From the NCBI GenBank assembly GCA_963844435.1, contig CAWJOG010000006.1:124001-188000 (forward strand): a DNA stretch of 64,000 nt. The letters run 5' to 3'. Source of the DNA: JBDSLU01 sp963844435. Lineage in GTDB: Bacteria > Acidobacteriota > Vicinamibacteria > Vicinamibacterales > Vicinamibacteraceae. The translations under genes and the position numbers were made by a program. Shown in pieces: positions 56,369 to 64,000 of the stretch (the stretch's first letter is position 1; every line of letters begins with the position of its first letter). The notes under the pieces were generated by a model. That model made no database searches, had not been told where the DNA came from, and worked only from the letters and a program-made list of their open reading frames with translations.

Positions 56369-56827
56369 ATGAGTCTCAACAATCTCCGTCCTCCCAAGGG
56401 CGCCAAGCAGTCGCCGACGCGCGTCGGCCGCGGCAAGGGCTCCGGCCTCGGCAAGACCGCCGGGCGCGGTCACAAGGGCGCCCAGTCGCGCTCCGGCTAC
56501 CACTCGAAGCGCGGCTTCGAGGGCGGCCAGATGCCGCTGCACCGGCGCGTACCGAAGCGCGGCTTCCACAACCCGTTCCGCACCGAGTACGTCGTCATCA
56601 ACCTCGACACCCTCGGCGCGGCGTTCGAGGCGGGTGCGACGGTGACGCCGGACGTGCTCCGCGAGCGCGGCCTCGTCTCGAGCAGCCACAAGAAGCCGGT
56701 CAAGGTGCTGGGGCGCGGCGAGATCGCGATCGCCCTCAACGTCCAGGCCGACAAGTTCAGCGGCAAGGCGGCGGAAAAGATTCAGGCGGCGGGGGGCAAA
56801 GCCGAAACCCTCGGCGCGGCCCGGTAG
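56369..56827 (+). CDS. rplO: 50S ribosomal protein uL15
   Basis: uL15 takes part in late large-subunit assembly. The 152 residues include LNNLRPPKGAKQSPTRVGRG, KGSGLGKTAGRGHKGAQSRS, YHSKRGFEGGQMPLHRRVPK and VKVLGRGEIAIALNVQADKF. Intact. A 118-base spacer with no recognised element leads to secY. Confidence 0.97.
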   Translation: MSLNNLRPPKGAKQSPTRVGRGKGSGLGKTAGRGHKGAQSRSGYHSKRGFEGGQMPLHRRVPKRGFHNPFRTEYVVINLDTLGAAFEAGATVTPDVLRERGLVSSSHKKPVKVLGRGEIAIALNVQADKFSGKAAEKIQAAGGKAETLGAAR

Positions 56828-56945
56828 GGCCGCGGCGAGCCAGGTTTCTGCTGCAGCCGCGCCATAGCTCGACGGGGTCGCGCCTGCAGGCGGGACGGCA
56901 TCGAGCGACGGCGGGCCCGACTTCAGGTTTAAGGCACACGCATAC

Positions 56946-58335
56946 ATGGTCGAGAGCCTTCGCGCCATCGCCGCGATTCCGGAGCTCCGCAATCGCGTTC
57001 TCTTCACGCTGGGCATGCTGGCCGTGTTCCGTTTCGGCTCGCACATCCCGACGCCGGGCGTGAACACGGAAGCCCTTCGCGTCTTCGCCGAGCAGGCCAA
57101 GGACACGATGTTCGGCTTCTACGACATGTTCTCGGGCGGGAACCTGTCGAACGCCACGATCTTCGCGCTGGGCGTCATGCCCTACATCAGCGCGTCGATC
57201 ATCCTGCAGCTGCTGACCATCGTCTGGCCGTACCTCGAGCGGCTGTCGAAGGAAGGCGAGCTGGGCCGGCGCAAGATCACCCAGTACACCCGCTACAGCA
57301 CGATCGGGCTGAGCCTGGTCCAGGCCGCCGCCTACGCCTACACCCTCGAGCAGCAGTCGAACACCATCGGCGGGCTGCCGATCGTCGCCAACCCGGGCAT
57401 CGGCTTCCTGCTGACGACGATGCTGACGATGACCACCGGCAGCGTCTTCGTGATGTGGCTGGGCGAGCAGATCACCGAGCGCGGCATCGGCAACGGCATG
57501 TCGCTGATCATCTTCGCCGGCATCGTCGTCGGGCCTGCCGACGGCGGTGCTGCAGACGCTCGATCAGCTGAAGACGAACCAGATCGGCCTGCTGCGCCTC
57601 GCCTTCATCGTGGCGATGATGATCGCGGTGGTGGCCGCCGTGATCTTCGTCGAGCGCGGCCACCGGCGGGTGACCGTGCAGTACGCCAAGCGCCTGGTCG
57701 GCAAGCGCGTCGCCGGCGGCACCAGCACCCACATCCCGCTCAAGGTCAACACCGGCGGCGTCATCCCGGTGATCTTCGCGTCGTCGCTGCTGGCGTTCCC
57801 CGCGACCCTGGCCGGGCTGACCGCGCCCGACAGCTGGGTCCGCTCGCTGACGGACGCGCTCGGCTACGGGCAGCCGCTCTACCTCCTGCTGTTCGTCGTC
57901 GGCATCCTGTTCTTCGCCTACTTCTACACGTCCATCGTGTTCAACCCGGACGACGTGGCCGAGAACATGCGCAAGTACGGCGGCTTCGTCCCCGGCATCC
58001 GGCCGGGCAAGCGGACCGCGGAGTACATGGACGCGATCCTGAGCAAGATCACGCTGGTCGGCGCGGTCTACCTGGCGCTGATCTCGCTGCTGCCGATCAT
58101 CCTCTTCTCGGGGATCCAGCTGCAGAGCATTCCGTGGATTGGCGAGGCCATGCAGAGCGCGCTGCCGCCGTTCCTGTCGGAGGGCCTCGGCCTGCAGTTC
58201 GCCTTCGGCGGCACCTCGATCCTGATCGTGGTCGGCGTTGCGATGGACACGGTCCAGCAGATCGAGTCGCAGCTGATCATGCGGCACTACGACAGCTTCA
58301 TGAAGAAGACGCGCATCCGGGGCCGGCGCGGCTGA
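56946..58335 (+). CDS. secY: Preprotein translocase subunit SecY, with an apparent +1 frameshift
   Basis: SecY forms the ten-helix pore for exported and membrane proteins. The first frame holds AIAAIPELRNRVLFTLGMLA, FGSHIPTPGVNTEAL, SNATIFALGVMPYISASIIL and WLGEQITERGIGNGMSLIIF. The second starts after the GGG at 57531-57533: with one G removed the text reads FAGIVVG-LPTAVLQTLDQLKTNQ, then KVNTGGVIPVIFASSLLAFP and the C-terminal ESQLIMRHYDSFMKKTRIRG. The corrected length is 462, a normal SecY size. Because secY is essential, a sequence error is likely. SecE is encoded at 10685. Confidence 0.94.
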
Positions 58336-58337
58336 CG

Positions 58338-59057
58338 ATGGCCGGGGCAACCGACGCACCACCGGCGCAACCGCCGCTGCGCGTCGTCCTGCTGGGCCCG
58401 CCAGGCGCCGGCAAGGGCACGCAGGCGACGTGGATGGCCCGCGACCACGGCCTGGTGAAGATCTCGACCGGCGACATCCTGCGCGAGGCCGTGGCCCACG
58501 GCACACGGCTGGGCCGCCAGATCCAGAGCCGCATCGAGGCGGGGAACCTGGTCTCGGACTCGACGATGGTCGAGATCGTCCAGGATCGGCTGGCCCTGGA
58601 CGACGCCCGTCGCGGCTACGTGCTCGACGGGTTCCCGCGCACGACGCCGCAGGCGCGGGCGCTGGACGCGATGCTGGCCGGCGAAGGCCTGCTGTCGATC
58701 CTGCTGATCGAAGTGCCGTTCGAGGAGCTGGTCCGCCGGCTCCAGGCGCGCCGCGTGTGCGGCCGCTGCGGGAAGAACGCCGATCCAGGGCTGGCGGACG
58801 GCATCCGCTGCTCGCGCTGCGGCGGGATGTACGTGACGCGCGTCGACGACTCCGATGGGGTCGTCCGGCAGCGCCTGACTGTGTATCTGGAGGAGACGGA
58901 ACCGCTCGTGAACTACTACGACGGACGCCCGACGTTTTTCCGGATCAACGGCAACCTGCTCCCGGCCGCGGTCACCGCGCAGGTGCGCGACGCCCTGGCC
59001 ACGTCGCGGACGCTCGCCCTCGAAGGTGGCGCGAGCAGGGACGGTCTGGCATCGTGA
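58338..59057 (+). CDS. adk: Adenylate kinase, zinc-LID type
   Basis: Adk interconverts ATP, ADP and AMP. The 239 residues have the P-loop LLGPPGAGKGTQATWMARDH, STGDILREAVAHGTRLGRQI, YVLDGFPRTTPQARALDAML and a LID domain with four cysteines (RRVCGRCGK and IRCSRCGG), the zinc-binding type. The ATG is two bases after the secY stop. A 15-residue Pro/Ala extension precedes the core. Its TGA overlaps the map GTG. Confidence 0.95.
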   Translation: MAGATDAPPAQPPLRVVLLGPPGAGKGTQATWMARDHGLVKISTGDILREAVAHGTRLGRQIQSRIEAGNLVSDSTMVEIVQDRLALDDARRGYVLDGFPRTTPQARALDAMLAGEGLLSILLIEVPFEELVRRLQARRVCGRCGKNADPGLADGIRCSRCGGMYVTRVDDSDGVVRQRLTVYLEETEPLVNYYDGRPTFFRINGNLLPAAVTAQVRDALATSRTLALEGGASRDGLAS

Positions 59058-59869
59058 TCGTCTGCAAGTCGGCGGCGGAGCTCGAGAAGATGCGGGCGGC
59101 CAACCAGCTGGTGGCGCGGGTGCTCGAGGCGCTGCGCCCGCTGGTGGTGCCCGGGGCGACGACGGGATCGATCGACGCCGAGGCCGAGCGCCTCGTCCGT
59201 GACGCCGGCGCCGAGCCGGCGTTCAAGGGCTATCGCGGGTTCCCGGCGACGGTGTGCGCCTCGGTCAACCACGAGGTGGTCCACGGCATCCCGGGGCCGC
59301 GCGCGCTGCGCGAGGGGGACATCCTCTCGCTCGACATGGGCGTCAAGCTGGGCGGGTTCTACGGCGATTGCGCCGTGACCCTGCCGGTCGGGAAGATCGC
59401 GGCGGACGCCGAGCGGCTGCTGATCGTGACCCAGGACGCGCTGGCGCGGGGCATCGCCCAGGTGCGGGTCGGGGGCCGGGTGTCGGACATCGGCCACGCC
59501 GTCCAGGCGCACGTCGAGGCGCACGGGTATTCGGTGGTGCGCGAGTTCGTCGGCCACGGCATCGGCGCCGCGCTCCACGAGGAGCCGCAGGTGCCGAACT
59601 ACGGGCCGGCGGGACGCGGGCCGCGGCTGGCGGAAGGCATGGTGCTGGCCATCGAGCCGATGGTCAACATGGGCAAGCCGTCGGTGAAGGTGCTGGGCGA
59701 CGGCTGGACGGCGGTGACGTCCGACGGCAGCCTGTCGGCGCACTTCGAGCACTCGGTCGCGGTGACGTCGGCGGGGCCGTGGATTCTGACGGCGCTGACC
59801 ACGCCGGTGGGTTCGGGGACGGCGGGGTCGGGGCCGATGGCCTCGCCAGCGGCCGAGAACCGGGTCTGA
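59054..59869 (+). CDS. map: Methionine aminopeptidase, type I
   Basis: MAP removes the initiator methionine. The 271 residues include the start IVCKSAAELEKMRAANQLVA, VNHEVVHGIPGPRALREGDI, and the five metal ligands in LSLDMGVK, FYGDCAVT, FVGHGIGAALHEEP, LAIEPMVNMG and AHFEHSVAV. GTG at 59054 overlaps the adk stop by four bases. The last 25 residues (VGSGTAGSGPMASPAAENRV) are an unconserved tail. secY-adk-map-infA is the standard order. Confidence 0.95.
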   Translation: MIVCKSAAELEKMRAANQLVARVLEALRPLVVPGATTGSIDAEAERLVRDAGAEPAFKGYRGFPATVCASVNHEVVHGIPGPRALREGDILSLDMGVKLGGFYGDCAVTLPVGKIAADAERLLIVTQDALARGIAQVRVGGRVSDIGHAVQAHVEAHGYSVVREFVGHGIGAALHEEPQVPNYGPAGRGPRLAEGMVLAIEPMVNMGKPSVKVLGDGWTAVTSDGSLSAHFEHSVAVTSAGPWILTALTTPVGSGTAGSGPMASPAAENRV

Positions 59870-59877
59870 GGCCGGCC

Positions 59878-60186
59878 ATGAGCGCCAGACGCGAGGCTCG
59901 CCCCGAGACGGGCGCAGAGACGGCCTCTGGCGGCGACGTCGAGGTCGAGGGCGTGGTCGAGGCACAACTGCCGTCCGCGCTCTACCGGGTGCGGCTGGCG
60001 GACGGCGGGCCGGGCACCAGGCCGGGCGGGAAGCCCGGGGCCGCCCACGGGACGGTGACGGCCCACCTGTCGGCGGATCCGCGGCGCAATTTCGTGCGGA
60101 TCCTGACCGGCGATCGGGTCCGGGTGCGCCTGTCGCCCCGGGACCTCACCAGGGGGGCCATCGTGGCCCGGATCGGTCCAGGCTAG
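59878..60186 (+). CDS. infA: Translation initiation factor IF-1, with an unusual insert
   Basis: IF-1 occupies the A site during initiation. The OB-fold is recognisable: VEVEGVVEAQLPSALYRVRL, then NFVRILTGDRVRVRLSPRDL and TRGAIVARIGPG. At 102 residues it is much longer than the usual 72. There is an N-terminal extension of about 20 residues (SARREARPETGAETASGGD) and a Gly/Pro-rich insert of about 15 residues (GGPGTRPGGKPGAAHGT) in the loop after the second strand, where most IF-1 proteins have NGH. Position between map and rpmJ supports the call. Confidence 0.88.
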   Translation: MSARREARPETGAETASGGDVEVEGVVEAQLPSALYRVRLADGGPGTRPGGKPGAAHGTVTAHLSADPRRNFVRILTGDRVRVRLSPRDLTRGAIVARIGPG

Positions 60187-60264
60187 GCAGATGGGCCGGT
60201 TTCGTGGCAGTATGGGAGTTTCGCGCGAGCCCGTCGCCCGCGCAGAAGGCCAGGTCGGAGAACG

Positions 60265-60378
60265 ATGAAGGTCAGGGCATCAGTCAAGCGGATGTGTGAC
60301 AAGTGCAAGGTGATCCGCCGCCGCGGCGTCGTCCGCGTCATCTGCACCAACGCCAAGCACAAGCAGCGTCAGGGATAG
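60265..60378 (+). CDS. rpmJ: 50S ribosomal protein bL36
   Basis: This 37-residue protein is MKVRASVKRMCDKCKVIRRR followed by GVVRVICTNAKHKQRQG. The zinc ligands CxxC, then C and H (CTNAKH), are complete, so it is the zinc-binding form. It starts 78 bases after infA; the gap shows no clear structure. rpmJ between infA and rpsM is the usual order. Confidence 0.96.
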   Translation: MKVRASVKRMCDKCKVIRRRGVVRVICTNAKHKQRQG

Positions 60379-60385
60379 GGATCGT

Positions 60386-60760
60386 ATGGCACGTATCGCC
60401 GGTGTGGATCTGCCGCGCACCAAGCGCGTCGAAATCGGACTGACCTATATCTACGGCATCGGGCGGAAGCGCTCGAACGACATTCTGACGTCCGCCGGCG
60501 TCGGTCCCGACATCCGTGTCAAGGACCTGACCGAGGACGACGTCCGGAACATCAGCCGGGTCATCGAGGAAGTGGGCGGCGTCGAGGGCGATCTCCGCAA
60601 GGAGATCTCGCTCAACATCAAGCGGCTGATGGAAATCGGCAGCTATCGCGGCCTGCGCCACCGCCGCAACCTGCCGCTCCGCGGCCAGCGCACCAAGACC
60701 AACGCGCGCACCCGCAAGGGTCCGCGGCGTGGCGCGGTCGCCAAGAAGAAGACCACGTAG
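60386..60760 (+). CDS. rpsM: 30S ribosomal protein uS13
   Basis: uS13 bridges the subunit heads. The 124 residues contain ARIAGVDLPRTKRVEIGLTY, IYGIGRKRSNDILTSAGVGP, GDLRKEISLNIKRLMEIGSY and RGLRHRRNLPLRGQRTKTNA, RTRKGPRRGAVAKKKTT. It opens the alpha part of the superoperon. Confidence 0.98.
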   Translation: MARIAGVDLPRTKRVEIGLTYIYGIGRKRSNDILTSAGVGPDIRVKDLTEDDVRNISRVIEEVGGVEGDLRKEISLNIKRLMEIGSYRGLRHRRNLPLRGQRTKTNARTRKGPRRGAVAKKKTT

Positions 60761-60814
60761 CAGACGGCGTGAAGACGACGTAGGCTGACCGCCCCGATCG
60801 ACAGAAGTTCACCC

Positions 60815-61252
60815 ATGGCCAAGACTGAAGCACCCGAAGGCGCGACGCCAGACGTCGACAAGAAGCCCAAGAAGAAGGCGTTCAAGAAGCGCGGCGAGAA
60901 GCGCGTCGTCCATCACGGCTACGCGCACATCCAGGCGTCGTTCAACAACACCGTGATCACCATCACCGACGTCGAAGGCAACGTCGTGTCGTGGTCGAGC
61001 GCCGGCGCGATCGGCTTCAAGGGCTCGCGCAAGGGCACGCCGTTCGCGGCGACCCAGGCCGCGATCAACGCCGGCAAGGCGGCCCAGGGCGTCGGCATGC
61101 GCTCGCTCGAAGTTCGGGTCAAGGGCCCGGGCGCCGGCCGCGAGTCGGCGGTCCGCGCGCTGCAGACGATCGGCATCGACGTCAAGTCGATCCGCGACGT
61201 CACGCCGATTCCGCACAACGGCTGCCGGCCGCCCAAGCGCCGCCGCGTCTGA
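60815..61252 (+). CDS. rpsK: 30S ribosomal protein uS11
   Basis: uS11 forms part of the platform near the mRNA exit. Its core reads HGYAHIQASFNNTVITITDV, VVSWSSAGAIGFKGSRKGTP, FAATQAAINAGKAAQGVGMR and DVTPIPHNGCRPPKRRRV. The 145-residue protein has a basic N-terminal extension of about 25 residues (DVDKKPKKKAFKKRGEKR). Confidence 0.97.
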   Translation: MAKTEAPEGATPDVDKKPKKKAFKKRGEKRVVHHGYAHIQASFNNTVITITDVEGNVVSWSSAGAIGFKGSRKGTPFAATQAAINAGKAAQGVGMRSLEVRVKGPGAGRESAVRALQTIGIDVKSIRDVTPIPHNGCRPPKRRRV

Positions 61253-61410
61253 TGTGTTCCGGCGGAGCATCCGCTCCGCCATCCCGCGCGGGACGCTGAA
61301 CAGGCTCAGCCCCGCACGGTCAACCGGGCTCCGTCCGCTGGAAGGAGCCCCATGAGCCTGTCGGCCCTCCCGCGCGGAGGGCAGTCGAACCGACGTTCGA
61401 AGGACTATCG
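61253..61410 (+). promoter_or_regulatory. Highly structured rpsK-rpsD spacer, possible S4-binding leader
   Basis: The 158-base gap holds three strong inverted repeats. GGCGGAG/CTCCGCC spans 61261-61280. CAGGCTCA (61301-61308) pairs with TGAGCCTG (61353-61360) and encloses GGGCTCC (61326-61332)/GGAGCCC (61344-61350). CCCTCC/GGAGGG lies at 61365-61381. No T-run follows, so a terminator is unlikely. S4 controls its own mRNA in other bacteria, so autoregulation is a reasonable guess. Confidence 0.5.
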
Positions 61411-62040
61411 ATGGCACGTTACAACGGTCCGGTCTGTCGCCTTTGCCGCCGCGAAGGCATGAAGCTGTTCCTCAAGGGCGAGCGCTGCTACACCGACAAG
61501 TGCGCGATCGAGAAGCGCAACCTGCCGCCCGGCCAGCACGGCAAGTCGCGCAAGGCGAAGCTCGTGGGCTACGGCGTCCAGCTGCGCGAGAAGCAGAAGG
61601 TCAAGCGCATCTACGGCGTGCTCGAGAACCAGTTCCGCCGCTACTTCGAGTCGGCGGCCCGCCACCGCGGCGTCACCGGCGTGATGCTGCTGCAGGCCCT
61701 CGAGACGCGCCTCGACAACGTGGTCTACCGCCTCGGCTTCGCCACCTCGCGCCCGCAGGCGCGGCAGCTGGTGCGGCACGGGCACTTCCTGATCAACGGC
61801 AAGAAGGTCGACATCCCGTCGTACGCGGTCAAGATGGGTGACGAAGTGCGGGTGCGCGAGGCCAGCGCGAAGAGCGCCGTCGTCGCCCACGCGATCGACG
61901 AGGTCAAGGGCCGCGGCGTGCCGGAGTGGCTCCAGGTGGACGCCGCCAGCACGCTCGGCCGCGTGCTCTCGATCCCGACGCGCGAACAGATCAACCTGCC
62001 GGTGCAGGAACAGCTCATCGTCGAGCTCTACTCGAAGTAA
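61411..62040 (+). CDS. rpsD: 30S ribosomal protein uS4
   Basis: uS4 is a primary 16S rRNA binder. The 209 residues begin MARYNGPVCRLCRREGMKLF and carry the zinc-binding cysteines VCRLCRREG and RCYTDKC, then NLPPGQHGKSRKAKLVGYGV, the S4 domain VYRLGFATSRPQARQLVRHG and the end VQEQLIVELYSK. The zinc motif is complete, as in the C+ form. Confidence 0.97.
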   Translation: MARYNGPVCRLCRREGMKLFLKGERCYTDKCAIEKRNLPPGQHGKSRKAKLVGYGVQLREKQKVKRIYGVLENQFRRYFESAARHRGVTGVMLLQALETRLDNVVYRLGFATSRPQARQLVRHGHFLINGKKVDIPSYAVKMGDEVRVREASAKSAVVAHAIDEVKGRGVPEWLQVDAASTLGRVLSIPTREQINLPVQEQLIVELYSK

Positions 62041-62114
62041 CGGGCACGAACTCGCCGGAGGCGCCGGCGCGCGATTGCGCGCCTGGCGCGGCGAGGCCAC
62101 TGAAAGGACCAGAC

Positions 62115-63098
<984 letters not shown>

Positions 63099-63123
63099 CG
63101 CGCGTCAGGAAGAGTACGTCGTC

Positions 63124-63702
63124 ATGAGACATCGAGTCGCCCATCGCAAGCTCGGTCGGGTCACCGAGCACCGGATCTCGCTGCTGCGCAACCAGGCCAC
63201 GGCGCTGCTGCGGCACGAGCACATCGAGACCACGGTGCCCAAGGCGCGCGAGCTGCGCCCGTTCGTCGAGCGGCTGATTACGGTCGCCAAGCGCGGCATC
63301 GCCGCCGGCGACGCCGAGAAGAAGCTGATGAACGCCCGCCGCCACGTCGCGCGGGATCTGGCCGACGTCAAGGTGGTGGACAAGCTGTTCGGCGAGGTCG
63401 CGCCGCGTTTCCAGACGCGGCCCGGCGGCTACACCCGCCTGCTCAAGGTCGGACCGCGTCGGGGCGACAGCGCCGACATGGCCCGCATCGAGCTCGTCGG
63501 CAGCGAGTACAACCCGAACCTCGAGGCCGAGGGCGAAGCCGCCGCGGCGGCGCCGAAGGCCACGGGCGTGCGTGGACGGCTGCAGGCGGCCGCGAGCCGT
63601 CTGCGCGGCAAGCGCGCGGCGGCCGCCGACAAGCAGGTCGCCGAGCCGGCGGCTGCTGAGCCGAAGAAGCGCGTGACCAAGAAGAAGAAGACCGACGAAT
63701 AG
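63124..63702 (+). CDS. rplQ: 50S ribosomal protein bL17, with a long tail
   Basis: bL17 lies near the exit tunnel. The core (about 118 residues) is MRHRVAHRKLGRVTEHRISL, LRNQATALLRHEHIETTVPK, ARELRPFVERLITVAKRG and ARHVARDLADVKVVDKLFGE-type text (RRHVARDLADVKVVDKLFGE), then GGYTRLLKVGPRRGDSADMA. A 70-residue Ala/Lys-rich tail follows (AAAAAPKATGVRGRLQAAAS) that most bL17 proteins lack. It ends the superoperon. Confidence 0.95.
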   Translation: MRHRVAHRKLGRVTEHRISLLRNQATALLRHEHIETTVPKARELRPFVERLITVAKRGIAAGDAEKKLMNARRHVARDLADVKVVDKLFGEVAPRFQTRPGGYTRLLKVGPRRGDSADMARIELVGSEYNPNLEAEGEAAAAAPKATGVRGRLQAAASRLRGKRAAAADKQVAEPAAAEPKKRVTKKKKTDE

Positions 63703-63746
63703 TCGAGCTTCGCGCCGTCGACGGCGCGCGTCGTCGATGACAGAAA

Positions 63747-63772
63747 CGAAAGGCCCCGCAAGGGGCCTTTCG
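63747..63772 (+). terminator. Terminator hairpin after rplQ
   Basis: CGAAAGGCCCC and GGGGCCTTTCG form an 11-pair stem around the loop GCAA. The 3' arm holds TTT but no long T-run follows. It lies 45 bases after the rplQ stop and closes the ribosomal superoperon. It is symmetric enough to work in both directions. Confidence 0.8.
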
Positions 63773-64000
63773 TGCGTACGAACGCACAACGGGCAGGAGT
63801 TCGGGTCCAGCTTGCCTCGGCCGAGAACCTTGAGCGGGACGCCAGACGCGATGCGGGCGCGCCTTCGGCGCTCGCACGTGCTGCGCGAACACCGGCGGAT
63901 CGCCTGTGTTCGCCCGGCCACGCGAACGGCCAAACGAGCGCCGAACGCGCGCCCGCATCGCTGATGCTCCGCGTCCTGATACGCGGTCGATCAGCCTGCG
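63773..64000. other. Right end of the window, nothing recognised
   Basis: These 228 bases contain no gene that I recognise on either strand. Short open frames exist on both strands but lack a ribosome binding site, family motif or compatible codon pattern. The stretch may be an intergenic region or a gene that begins outside the window. Confidence 0.3.

Noticed and set aside
56946..59057. A SecY-adenylate kinase fusion of about 700 codons
   Set aside because: The middle third is meaningless in that frame; both proteins are complete once one G at 57531-57533 is removed.
63737..63964. A short + strand frame with RTHNGQEFGSS that recalls DDE-transposase text
   Set aside because: It overlaps the terminator hairpin, has no start signal and the similarity is a few residues only.

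Overview
The window is GC-rich bacterial chromosome, very roughly 70% GC by eye, made almost entirely of housekeeping genes. The gene orders are the common bacterial ones. The accessory genes are two PknB-type kinases with long variable tails, a giant secreted IPT/TIG plus beta-propeller protein carrying 'LAEGATGSFFDT' repeats, and paired M16 peptidases. Together these suggest an Acidobacteriota genome, perhaps Vicinamibacteria. That placement is an inference from remembered gene content, not from a search.

Layout. (1) 1-9689, all on +: bL25 tail, pth, rpsF, rpsR, rplI, dnaB, alr, radA, an acyltransferase, a B3/B4-domain protein, fused ispD-ispF, and an RlmB-type rRNA methyltransferase. (2) 9690-22545: tRNA-Thr, Tyr, Gly and Thr, then rpmG, tRNA-Trp, secE, nusG, rplK, rplA, rplJ, rplL, rpoB and rpoC, closed by a strong intrinsic terminator. 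(3) 22546-42666, the accessory segment: the secreted IPT/TIG protein (+), two overlapping Ser/Thr kinase genes (-), a TraB/GumN lipoprotein (+), two M16 peptidases and a glycosyltransferase-methyltransferase fusion (+), an MFS sugar-acid transporter (-) divergent from a double-module UxaA/GarD-type dehydratase (+), and a COG1092-type methyltransferase (-). (4) 42667-63772: one uninterrupted str - S10 - spc - alpha ribosomal superoperon from rpsL to rplQ, with secY, adk, map, infA and rpoA, ending at a hairpin terminator.

The genes mainly supply the translation and transcription machinery: at least 30 ribosomal proteins, EF-G, EF-Tu, IF-1, all three large RNA polymerase subunits, SecE and SecY, and NusG. 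Replication and repair (DnaB, RadA), cell wall precursors (Alr) and isoprenoids (IspDF) are also represented.

The most striking feature is technical or genetic. About 17 single-base indels, nearly all +1 insertions, break otherwise well-conserved genes, including essential ones (dnaB, rpoC, secY, rplP, rpsQ, rpmD, alr). Removing one base at each site restores the family sequence exactly, so most are probably consensus errors of a long-read or draft assembly. I annotate those genes as single CDSs and give the break positions. I found no CRISPR array, insertion sequence, prophage or defence system. The items most worth following are the double-module dehydratase, the GT2-methyltransferase fusion, the giant repeat protein, the RNA structures before tuf and rpsD, the 48-bp duplication at the start of pth, and a REP-like palindrome present twice.
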